From positions 2,244,001 to 2,308,000 of the forward strand of contig NZ_CP090557.1 of assembly GCF_021484805.1 (NCBI RefSeq): a DNA stretch of 64,000 bases. Reading direction: 5' to 3'. Under the pieces are notes generated by a model that did not search any database, was not told the origin of the DNA, and saw only the letters and a list, made by a program, of their open reading frames with translations. Positions within the stretch are counted from its first letter, which is position 1, and the number at the start of each line of letters is the position of its first letter. This document shows, one piece after another, positions 1-7,357 of this stretch. Origin of the DNA: Tellurirhabdus bombi (GTDB taxonomy: Bacteria > Bacteroidota > Bacteroidia > Cytophagales > Spirosomataceae). The position numbers were made by a program, and so were the translations under genes.

Positions 1-1917
1 TTCGTATGATTTGGAAGAAGTATGAAACAGCGCAAAAGGCACCATGGCTGAGCGCACCGATTCCATGTCAAAATCCTTCATGACACCAATCACTTTATAA
101 GGTTGCATGTCGCCGCCGGGATAGATCAGTGTTTGGCCAATCGGGTTTTTCCAGCCAATCTGTTTGACTGCCGTTTCGTTCAGGATTACGGAGAGCGAGT
201 CGGAGAAAGCTTCGGAAAAATTTCGCCCCTGCACCAATTTAAGTCCTAGCGTCGGGACAAGCTGATAATCGGTCATAAACGAATAGAGAGCGAGGTCTTT
301 CGCAACCTGTTTTTCCCCCCTTGCCACTGGATTGTAGAAATCGCCAAAGCCACCCTGTAGCGGAACACTGGACGAAATGCTGGCGTTGATGACTTCCGCC
401 GAGCGGGTCAGTTCCTGCCGGAATGCTTCGCCATTCGTTCCGAGGCGGTTTGCGTTGCGAATCACCAGTACATTTTCCTTGTTGAGACCCAGCTCTTTGT
501 TCTGCGCAAAACGCAACTGACTGAACACCACAATCGTGCCGATGATAAGCGCCGTTGATACGGAAAACTGGAAGACGACCAGCCCGTTTCGAATTAGCCG
601 GTGGGCCAGGGAAGTCTTTAGGATGCCGTTTTTGAGCGTTTGAACTGGGTTGAAAGAGGTCAGGTAAAACGCGGGGTAACTACCTGCCAGCAGCCCAACC
701 ACCAGGACCAGTGCGCCAATCAGGCTTAAAATGTCGGGCGTGAGCAGACTCTGCGTGGTAAAATTCTTGCTGGCCAATTGATTAAAAAAGGGCAACGTCA
801 GCAGGACCAGACCAATGCCCAGGGTAGTTGCCGCCAGGCTATAAAGCAGGGATTCGGTCAGAAACTGGCCAACAAGCGTGCTTTTGTAGGAGCCTAGTAC
901 TTTCCGAACGCCGACTTCCTTGGCCCTTTTGACGGAGCGGGCGGTCGACAAATTCATGAAATTCACGCAGGCCAGAATAATGATAAAAACGGCGACTACC
1001 GAGAACGTCATGACCTGTTTACGGTCGCCCAAATTGGTGTAGGAGGTCATGACTTCGCTCGAGTGCAGGTGCACTTTCGTCAGCGGTTGAAGCTGTAGCT
1101 CCCAGCGGCCTCCTTTCGTCAGGAACTCGGGCTGGCCAATGCGCTTAAAGGTCGTTTCCGCGTATTTTTTGACCATGCCCGGTAGCTTAGCACCCAGCGC
1201 CTGCACCTGACCAGGCTGGCTAGCCACGTTCTCGTTCAGCCGAACGTAGGTGGCCACATTCAGCCACACCCAGCTCCAGTCGAAGTATTGCACCACGCTG
1301 TAGGTTTTCATGGGCGTCAGGAAATCAAACTTAACCGAGGATTGGGAAGGGACGTCGGCCAGAATAGCCGTTACTTTAAAGGGCTGTTTATCAACCCGTA
1401 AAACTTGCCCCATTGCGTCCTGCTTCCCAAAATATTTCTGGGCCATGCGGTTTGTCAGAACCAGTGAATTAGGCTCAAGCAAGCAGGTTGCAGGATTCCC
1501 GGCTACCAGCCGAAAGCGGAATACATCCAGAAAATTGGAGTCCACCGCCATGATGTTTGGTTCGGTAAAGGAATGCTCGATTTTGCCCAATTTTTCGCGT
1601 TGTACCACGGCGTCGGTAGGCTGAAAAGTGCGCGTATAGGTCTCAATTTCGGGAAATTCGCGGACCAGCGTTTTGCCCGCGGGCGTGGGCGAGCTACTGG
1701 CCGTAAAGTCACTTCCGCCAAAATTACCGGATGTATTGACTTGATAAATTCGCTCCGCGTTGGGCAAAAACCGGTCATATGCCAGCTCATCTTTCACGAA
1801 AAGAACAATCAGCAAACAACTGGCTACACCAACCGCCAGACCAAACAAATTGATAAACGAGTAGGTCGTTTGGGTGCGTAAATTCCGCAGCGCAATTCTG
1901 AGATAGTTTAGGAACAT
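1..1917 (-). CDS. ABC transporter permease, FtsX/MacB type (3' part cut off by window edge)
   Basis: Reading the minus strand from the ATG at 1917 gives 639 open codons running off the left edge. The N-terminus (MFLNYLRIALRNL) is followed by one TM helix, a long periplasmic MacB-like domain, then the FtsX permease core with three helices. The landmark is the segment with VNFMNLSTARS and AKEVGVRKVLG, typical of this family. A second periplasmic domain begins before the edge. Family members are about 800 residues, so roughly 160 are missing. In Cytophagales these stand-alone double-FtsX permeases are numerous and thought to be efflux or lipoprotein/lipid transport parts; the substrate here is unknown. 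It is transcribed divergently from the MFS gene and a palindrome lies between them. Confidence 0.9.
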   Translation of the reverse strand, partial: MFLNYLRIALRNLRTQTTYSFINLFGLAVGVASCLLIVLFVKDELAYDRFLPNAERIYQVNTSGNFGGSDFTASSSPTPAGKTLVREFPEIETYTRTFQPTDAVVQREKLGKIEHSFTEPNIMAVDSNFLDVFRFRLVAGNPATCLLEPNSLVLTNRMAQKYFGKQDAMGQVLRVDKQPFKVTAILADVPSQSSVKFDFLTPMKTYSVVQYFDWSWVWLNVATYVRLNENVASQPGQVQALGAKLPGMVKKYAETTFKRIGQPEFLTKGGRWELQLQPLTKVHLHSSEVMTSYTNLGDRKQVMTFSVVAVFIIILACVNFMNLSTARSVKRAKEVGVRKVLGSYKSTLVGQFLTESLLYSLAATTLGIGLVLLTLPFFNQLASKNFTTQSLLTPDILSLIGALVLVVGLLAGSYPAFYLTSFNPVQTLKNGILKTSLAHRLIRNGLVVFQFSVSTALIIGTIVVFSQLRFAQNKELGLNKENVLVIRNANRLGTNGEAFRQELTRSAEVINASISSSVPLQGGFGDFYNPVARGEKQVAKDLALYSFMTDYQLVPTLGLKLVQGRNFSEAFSDSLSVILNETAVKQIGWKNPIGQTLIYPGGDMQPYKVIGVMKDFDMESVRSAMVPFALFHTSSKSYE

Positions 1918-2047
1918 AGAAAAGCAGCAGGTTAAATCTGGGTGTACAATAACCAGTTGATCATTGGCCAAAATATAAGTCCAAATGCTATACCAGAATA
2001 CATACTTAGCTATATATTAGGTAATTACAATGAAGTTAGGCGCTTGT

Positions 2048-2086
2048 TTGTCCGTAAACGGACGCCCTACGTACATTTGCGGACAA
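2048..2086. promoter_or_regulatory. Palindromic operator candidate GTCCGT-AA-ACGGAC with an extra distal half-site
   Basis: A perfect 14-bp palindrome (GTCCGTAAACGGAC, 2050-2063) sits between the divergent ABC permease and MFS genes. A third arm, CGGACAA (2080-2086), is the inverted copy of TTGTCCG (2048-2054). Nothing here codes for a convincing protein. The position, about 130 bp upstream of the permease start and 100 bp upstream of the MFS start, suits an activator or repressor site. The binding protein is not identifiable from this window. Confidence 0.45.
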
Positions 2087-2166
2087 GAGAAAATGGTCAC
2101 ATAAAGGGAAAAGACGTTTGCTAAGCCATTCTTTGTTATTGATCATCAGCATCCGACCTTTGAGGC

Positions 2167-3393
2167 ATGATTCGTCAAAGTCTACGCATTTATCGCGATG
2201 CTTACCGGGGGTTGTCGCCCTCCATTTGGCTCTTGTCTGGGGTAATGCTCATCAACCGCAGCGGTACGATGGTCTTGCCCTACCTCACGCTGTATCTAAC
2301 GCAACACCTGCACTACAGCGTCAAAGAGGCGGGTATTGTGATGGCGGTCTATGGCACGGGCGCGCTGGCAGGTACGTTTCTGGGAGGTTGGTTGTCGGAC
2401 CGGATTGGATTTTATTACGTCCAGTTTTTGAGTTTACTTATTTCCGGCTTCTTTCTGATTCTTCTGCAATTCATCGACGGTTTTTACACCATGTGCGGAA
2501 CCGTTTTCATCTACACCTTGCTGGGCGATGCTTTTCGTCCGGCCAATTCGTCGGCCATTGCGCACTACAGCTTACCCGAAAACCGAACACGGGCGTATTC
2601 ACTTAATCGACTGGCGATCAATCTCGGTTGGTCATTTGGCGGCGGCATCGGTGGCTATCTGGCGGGTATTGATTATAAATTACTGTTCTGGGCGGATGGA
2701 CTGACCTGCGTTTTTGCCGCGTTGGTTTTACGGTTTTTTCTGCCTCCCAGCGCTGAAACTACCCGTTCGGTTAAATTGTCGCAAGACGAAGGCGCAGCGG
2801 TTACCACATCGCCTTACCGCGACCGGTTATTCCTGCTTTTTCTGGTATCCACGGTGCTGTTCGCCATTGTTTTTATGCAGTTGTTCAGCATGGCGACTCT
2901 GTACTACAAGCAGGTTCTGCATTTGGACGAAACGCAGATTGGCCTGCTGATGACCCTGAATGGCCTGCTGATTGTCGCCGTAGAAATGGCCCTGGTATAC
3001 AGCATTGAGAAGCGGTATGGAACGCAGAAAATTAAAGTTATTCCCTACGGAATTTTGCTGGTCGGGCTGTCATTCTGGCTCTTAAACGGTGGGCAGTGGC
3101 CGGGTTTGGTGTTAGTTTCGGTCTTGCTGGTTACGGTGGGTGAGATGCTGGCGATGCCCTTCATGCAGACGTTTGCGGTAGAGCGAGCCAGCGCCCAAAA
3201 TCGGGGGCAGTACCTGGCTCTGTACTCAATGGCCTACGCCGTCGCCCAGATTACGGCTCCGGTTTATGGATCGCAGGTTGTGGAGCGATACGGCTTTGCT
3301 ACTTTGTGGACCCTCTGTCTGGGCCTCTGCGTTCTTTCCGCCAGTGTGTGCTGGTGGCTAGTAAGGCATCTGCGCTTGTCGCGCAACGAATAA
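2167..3393 (+). CDS. MFS transporter (multidrug-efflux-like)
   Basis: A 408-residue protein with about 12 predicted TM helices and no signal peptide, the usual size for the major facilitator superfamily. The loop between TM2 and TM3 carries the motif-A-like GGWLSDRIG (about residues 77-85), and NRSGTMVLPYLTLYLTQ near the N-terminus resembles MdtH/YfcJ-type drug exporters. It should be a proton-coupled exporter in the inner membrane; the substrate cannot be read from sequence. The start is the first ATG in a clear reading frame. It is followed after 94 bp by the FHA gene, with a possible promoter in the gap, so co-transcription with the signalling cluster is unlikely. Confidence 0.85.
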   Translation: MIRQSLRIYRDAYRGLSPSIWLLSGVMLINRSGTMVLPYLTLYLTQHLHYSVKEAGIVMAVYGTGALAGTFLGGWLSDRIGFYYVQFLSLLISGFFLILLQFIDGFYTMCGTVFIYTLLGDAFRPANSSAIAHYSLPENRTRAYSLNRLAINLGWSFGGGIGGYLAGIDYKLLFWADGLTCVFAALVLRFFLPPSAETTRSVKLSQDEGAAVTTSPYRDRLFLLFLVSTVLFAIVFMQLFSMATLYYKQVLHLDETQIGLLMTLNGLLIVAVEMALVYSIEKRYGTQKIKVIPYGILLVGLSFWLLNGGQWPGLVLVSVLLVTVGEMLAMPFMQTFAVERASAQNRGQYLALYSMAYAVAQITAPVYGSQVVERYGFATLWTLCLGLCVLSASVCWWLVRHLRLSRNE

Positions 3394-3417
3394 TTTTTGA
3401 AATCCGGCACTACCCAC

Positions 3418-3448
3418 TTGGAACAGAAGCCATCTATTTTTATTTTGC
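3418..3448 (+). promoter_or_regulatory. Possible Bacteroidota-type promoter for the FHA/kinase cluster
   Basis: TTG at 3418-3420 is followed after 20 bp by TATTTTGC at 3441-3448, close to the Bacteroidota -33 TTG / -7 TAnnTTTG consensus. The -7 element is one position off ideal. It lies 40 bp before the FHA gene start and would drive the cluster. Confidence 0.35.
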
Positions 3449-3487
3449 TTGGTATTTTCTGGTTAGCAATGGTTTGTGCATACCCTT

Positions 3488-4180
3488 ATGAGTCTGAGTA
3501 AACTCCAAACAATCCTGGAAACTGCGCTGTCGCAGCATTCGTCAGTCACTTATTCCATCGGGCGGAATTCAGACAATCGGATTGTACTGGCGAACGAAAA
3601 AATCAGTCGTTACCACGCTCAACTGACGCAGCTTTCTCCGCATAATTTTTTACTGGAAGATCTGGAAAGCAAACACGGTACGTTTGTAAACGGATTTCGT
3701 ACCTCCCGTAAAATCGTTAGTCCAGAAGATCATATTTTCCTGGCAACTAGTGCTTTAGTTGTTGCAGACCTGCTTCGGGAAGACAATAGTTCCCAGGATA
3801 TTACTCAGACATTTCAAGCTTTGAAAGTAGTGCATGAGCAATACCCAGAGCTGCGCAAAGGCTGCCGCAATCGTGAAAAGATGATTCGGATGGGAAGCGT
3901 TATTCTTTCTTCAGCAATTGGGGTTAGCGCCATATTGACCAGCGGAGGAACGTTGCCAGTGCTGCAAATACTATCCAGCGCCGGATTAGGCATGCTTATC
4001 CCCACGCTTAGTTCGACCATCCTTTCTACCGAAGAAAAAATAGAAATATTAGATAGAGAATACCGAGAGATTTACCGCTGTCCTAATCCAAACTGCCGCG
4101 ATCCATTTGGGAACCGGGAGTGGAATTCGTTGGCGCGCCAGAAGAGTTGTTCCAAATGCAAAGCTATCTGGGTAAAATAA
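3488..4180 (+). CDS. FHA-domain membrane protein with C-terminal zinc ribbon
   Basis: I chose the ATG at 3488 over an in-frame GTG at 3476; this gives 230 residues. Residues 20-95 form an FHA domain with the phosphothreonine-binding pattern intact: GR (25-26), S-R-x-H (40-43) and NG (68-69). Residues 135-180 hold two hydrophobic helices, and the end carries a zinc-ribbon pattern, C198-x4-C203 and C221-x2-C224. FHA domains bind phosphothreonine peptides, so this is a likely membrane reader of the kinase encoded 4 kb downstream. It is the first gene of the cluster. The combination of FHA, two-helix hairpin and zinc ribbon is not a family I can name. Confidence 0.85.
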   Translation: MSLSKLQTILETALSQHSSVTYSIGRNSDNRIVLANEKISRYHAQLTQLSPHNFLLEDLESKHGTFVNGFRTSRKIVSPEDHIFLATSALVVADLLREDNSSQDITQTFQALKVVHEQYPELRKGCRNREKMIRMGSVILSSAIGVSAILTSGGTLPVLQILSSAGLGMLIPTLSSTILSTEEKIEILDREYREIYRCPNPNCRDPFGNREWNSLARQKSCSKCKAIWVK

Positions 4181-4249
4181 TCCAGCCTGATCCCTTACTT
4201 TTTACTGGTTTGCTTGATAAAGCAATAAACAGATCGGCTCATTAAAACT

Positions 4250-5173
4250 ATGGCAACACAGAACGACTTTACTGACTATTTCGCGCAAGATTCCTCAATC
4301 CCCACAACACACGCTCCATTTACAGCTAAAAAAAGAGGGGTGATTATGACGGCGTCGGTACTCGTTGGGGCGTCAACCCTGGCCTGGGGTATTTCGCAGA
4401 TTACCGAAACGCCCAACCTGCACGGAACAGACTCTGAAAATCTACGGCCTTTAGCCAAGGGGCAACCTGAACTAGTTCTGGAACACGATACGACTATGCC
4501 CGTTGAAGGCGGAACGGTGCACCCAAATCGGGATATTCAGATCGCGCATGTCAACCAGAAAATGTCGTTCAACGATGCATTTAATGCGGCTCGCGCGGAG
4601 GCAGGCCCCGGGGGCGTTTTTGTCTGGCAGGGACAAACGTACAACACCTATTACAAAGAAGAGTGGAACTCCCTTTCGCTGGCCCAGCGGCAGGAATATT
4701 TAACGGATCTGGGCTTCAAACCTTACACCGATCAAACCGTTCGCGTGGAGCCTGACCCTATCGAGCCCATCATGATGGATGCTTTGGTAAATGGGCACCG
4801 GGTAATTGGGATTGATGATGACTTCGACGGCATTGTAGACATGGTGGTTTTGCCGGGGGGCCATGATCGGGAAATTATATTGGTTGATCAGCAGGGAGAT
4901 GGCGGCCTTGACACCGCGTTTGTCTACGATACGCTGAGCCAGAAAGTGCTTAAAACAGAACGCATCGCCCATCCTTTGCACCTTTCGAATGAGGACTTTG
5001 AGCAAGGTCTGAACGGGTTGGAAAACCAGCTTTACGGGCCCGGAGCTTTGGTGCCAGACAATGACACAGAAGATACTTCATTCTTCGTTGCTCATAAATT
5101 CGATGATGTGGACGATGAGACGACTTCGGATCCAGATTATAATAATCATGCTGCCGAAGAAAATAATCTTTGA
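4250..5173 (+). CDS. Single-pass membrane protein with EF-hand-like aspartate loops
   Basis: 307 residues of unrecognised function. A short N-terminal tail precedes one TM helix (about 28-50); the rest is probably periplasmic and acidic. Residues 105-150 form a compact motif, M-S-F-x-x-A-F then A-R-x-x-x-G-P-G-G-x-F-x-W-x-G and EEW. Residues 188-222 hold two calcium-loop-like segments, DDDFDGIVD and DQQGDGGLD, resembling EF-hand or dockerin D-x-D-x-D-G-x-x-D loops. The C-terminus is rich in D, E, T and S. It lies between the two FHA genes, with its stop 5 bp before the next ATG. A Ca2+-responsive or cell-surface sensing role is inference. Confidence 0.7.
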   Translation: MATQNDFTDYFAQDSSIPTTHAPFTAKKRGVIMTASVLVGASTLAWGISQITETPNLHGTDSENLRPLAKGQPELVLEHDTTMPVEGGTVHPNRDIQIAHVNQKMSFNDAFNAARAEAGPGGVFVWQGQTYNTYYKEEWNSLSLAQRQEYLTDLGFKPYTDQTVRVEPDPIEPIMMDALVNGHRVIGIDDDFDGIVDMVVLPGGHDREIILVDQQGDGGLDTAFVYDTLSQKVLKTERIAHPLHLSNEDFEQGLNGLENQLYGPGALVPDNDTEDTSFFVAHKFDDVDDETTSDPDYNNHAAEENNL

Positions 5174-5178
5174 ACGCA

Positions 5179-5784
5179 ATGCACGCATTTAAAAATACCC
5201 TGATTCATTGCGGAGGCTGTCGGCAGATGGTTATGGTGAAAGCCTCCGACCGGGAGCGGGGAGAAATCACTTGTAAACATCCGGGCTGCGGCTACGTCAA
5301 TAAACTGTTGACGCAGAGCTATTATGATCCGAGCATCACAGCGGGTTTGCCCTCTTTTGGACAATTAATTTATACAGAAAGCGCGACGCCGGTGGTCTAT
5401 CCGCTTCAATTTGGTTTGAACGTGATCGGCTTATCGACGGAGTGCACGGTGGTTGTTGACCGGTTTATGCACCAGGGAAAGTGCTTCATTAGCCGGCGGC
5501 ACTGCACGCTGGACGTAAGCTTTGATAAATGGACTGGGCTGCTACGTTACCGCCTTCAGGATGGAACCACAGATCCCGTTACCAGGCAACATCGTGGAAG
5601 TTTGAATGGAACTTTCCTGGCCGGCACAGCCCTCCGCGAAAACGAACAAATTGATGTGCCCTACGGAGGAATTATCAGGCTGGGCGGTGCGGACAGCTTT
5701 CGTTTGGAGGCCTACATAATTCCTAAAATCATGTTGGAAACCTATCAGATAACGGCTTTTTCTGATCCGGACAGTACCCAATGA
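5179..5784 (+). CDS. Zinc-ribbon plus FHA-domain protein
   Basis: ATG at 5179 is preferred to the TTG at 5170, giving 201 residues. The N-terminus has a zinc-ribbon-like set of cysteines, C11-x2-C14 and C32-x4-C37. Residues 75-180 form an FHA fold with S-R-R-H (105-108) and L-N-G-T (142-145). The usual G-R pair is IGL at 83-85, so the conserved Arg that contacts phosphate is not in its normal place. There is no TM segment, so it is likely cytosolic. The stop overlaps the PP2C start (ATGA at 5781-5784), implying translational coupling and a shared pathway with the phosphatase. Confidence 0.82.
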   Translation: MHAFKNTLIHCGGCRQMVMVKASDRERGEITCKHPGCGYVNKLLTQSYYDPSITAGLPSFGQLIYTESATPVVYPLQFGLNVIGLSTECTVVVDRFMHQGKCFISRRHCTLDVSFDKWTGLLRYRLQDGTTDPVTRQHRGSLNGTFLAGTALRENEQIDVPYGGIIRLGGADSFRLEAYIIPKIMLETYQITAFSDPDSTQ

Positions 5785-6557
5785 ACCTACGAATAACACC
5801 TACGAAAACGCACCTTGATTGGCCACTTGCCTTTTCCGAGCTGGGAAAACGGGCTAACAATCAGGATTATATCTATCCCGAAATCGGTAAAGCATCTGCT
5901 AAAGATCGGTTGTTCCTGGTTTGCGATGGAATAGGCGGGGCGGACAAAGGAGAAGAAGCCAGCCGGATTGTGGCACAGGCCATAGCTAGCTCTATTGGTG
6001 CAGCTCGAATGGATGAAAAGTCGATAGGCGAGGCGCTTCAGCGGGCCCACCAGCACCTGGTTGATTATTGCCGGGCGCATCCGCTGGTTAACCGCATGGG
6101 AACTACCCTGGCCTTGCTGCAATTTCATGACGAGGGTGCTACAGCTGTGCATATCGGTGATAGTCGTATTTACCACATTCGGCAGCAACAAATTTTGTTT
6201 CAAAGCATTGATCACAAGCAGGTTAACGACATGGTTGCGGCCGGAATTATTACGGCTGAACAAGCAAAAACCCATCCCTGGCGCAATCGGCTCAGTCGCG
6301 CTGTTGTTGCGCAGACAGGCAGCACCCGCGAGACAGTATCCATGCCTGACATAACCCACTTAACGGATGTCTTGCCGGGCGATTATTTCTTCCTGTGTAC
6401 AGATGGTGTTCTGGAAAATTTATCGGATGAACGCCTGGTGGGTATTCTGGCTGGAGATGGTTTAGAGCAGGAAAAATTGGCCGAATTACTGGCCGTTTGT
6501 CACAACCAGACCAAAGACAATTATTCGGGCTACTTGCTGCGTGTAGTGCAGGAATAA
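5781..6557 (+). CDS. PP2C-family Ser/Thr protein phosphatase
   Basis: 258 residues, the size of a bare bacterial PP2C catalytic domain (PrpC/Stp type). It has all the landmarks: RANNQD (24-29), CDGIGGADKG with metal ligand D49, GTTLALL (108-114), HIGDSRIY (124-131), LCTDGVLENL with D208, and DN (246-247). It should dephosphorylate Ser/Thr substrates of the neighbouring kinase using two Mn/Mg ions. There is no signal or TM segment, so it is cytosolic. The start overlaps the FHA stop, and its own TAA overlaps the ATG of the caspase-like gene (TAATG at 6555-6559). This places it in the middle of a coupled block. Confidence 0.93.
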   Translation: MNLRITPTKTHLDWPLAFSELGKRANNQDYIYPEIGKASAKDRLFLVCDGIGGADKGEEASRIVAQAIASSIGAARMDEKSIGEALQRAHQHLVDYCRAHPLVNRMGTTLALLQFHDEGATAVHIGDSRIYHIRQQQILFQSIDHKQVNDMVAAGIITAEQAKTHPWRNRLSRAVVAQTGSTRETVSMPDITHLTDVLPGDYFFLCTDGVLENLSDERLVGILAGDGLEQEKLAELLAVCHNQTKDNYSGYLLRVVQE

Positions 6558-7351
6558 TGGGTGCTATGGACTGGATACAGGGAATACGGTATTTATGTGT
6601 GCTATTTCTGGTCGCTTGTCAGGGCTTTAAACAACCTGATGGGAAAACGTATGCCGTTGTCGTGGGAATTTCTGATTATCAGCAACTAACAGACAGAACC
6701 GGCGATCTGCGTTATGCGGAAGATGATGCCCGACGTTTCATGACCTACCTGCAAAGTCGTCAGGGAGGTCGGGTAGCGGCTAGTCAGATTCGCTTTTTAA
6801 GCAATAAAAACGCTACTCAACGAAATCTTAGCGAGGCGCTGGCCCTTTTTCGTCGGGCGGGTGCAAGCGACCGGATCTTGTTTTTCTTTTCCGGACATGG
6901 GAACAGCAAAGGGTGTGAAACCTACGAAGCCGGAACGCAAGCCAGGGGTTTATTAACCTATCACGCCCTAAAACAAGCTTTCCGGACGTCATCAGCTACC
7001 ACGAAAATCTGTATTATTGATGCTTGTATGGCCGGGGCCATGCGTGCCGTCCGACTACAAACGTCGCCTTTAGTCGAAGAAACGCATACCAAAACCGAAA
7101 ACTCAGTCATGATTTTGTCATCGCGTAATAGCCAGCTTTCTTCCGAAGCCAAAAGGTTAGGGGGCGGTGTATTTTCGTACTACCTGCTGCACGGTTTATC
7201 GGGGCAGGCCGATACCAACCGGGACAAAATTGTAACGATTCAGGAACTGTATCACTACGTAGCGCCTCGCGTTCGTAAGAATACTCCGCTTCGGCAGGCC
7301 CCTGTGTTTTACGGGAAATTTTCAGACGATCTGCCGATGTCCTATCTTTGA
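6557..7351 (+). CDS. Caspase-like (peptidase C14 / metacaspase) lipoprotein
   Basis: The ATG at 6557 overlaps the phosphatase stop; an earlier in-frame start would lie inside the phosphatase gene. 264 residues. The N-terminus is a short hydrophobic helix ending in a lipobox-like LVAC (C21), so export and lipid anchoring are likely. The caspase p20 fold follows: AVVVGISDYQ (33-42), the catalytic His in FFFSGHG (H114) and the catalytic Cys in IIDACMAG (C157), both present. Residues 188-210 match the usual L-S-S-R-x-x-Q and the F-S-Y-Y-L-L-H-G-L helix. Family members cleave after Arg/Lys or Asp; the substrate here is unknown. Its location between phosphatase and kinase suggests phospho-control. 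Confidence 0.88.
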   Translation: MGAMDWIQGIRYLCVLFLVACQGFKQPDGKTYAVVVGISDYQQLTDRTGDLRYAEDDARRFMTYLQSRQGGRVAASQIRFLSNKNATQRNLSEALALFRRAGASDRILFFFSGHGNSKGCETYEAGTQARGLLTYHALKQAFRTSSATTKICIIDACMAGAMRAVRLQTSPLVEETHTKTENSVMILSSRNSQLSSEAKRLGGGVFSYYLLHGLSGQADTNRDKIVTIQELYHYVAPRVRKNTPLRQAPVFYGKFSDDLPMSYL

Positions 7352-7357
7352 GAGAGT

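Noticed and set aside
1310-1881. Open frames on both strands over the ABC permease gene
   Set aside because: They overlap the long continuous minus-strand permease frame that carries FtsX motifs; they are shadows.
1942-2124. 60-codon frame between the permease and MFS genes
   Set aside because: It runs through the palindrome, has no family signal, and nothing supports its start.
7343-7350. TATCTTTG match to the -7 promoter consensus just before the kinase
   Set aside because: It falls in the last codons of the caspase-like gene and would start transcription at the ATG, leaving no leader; likely chance.
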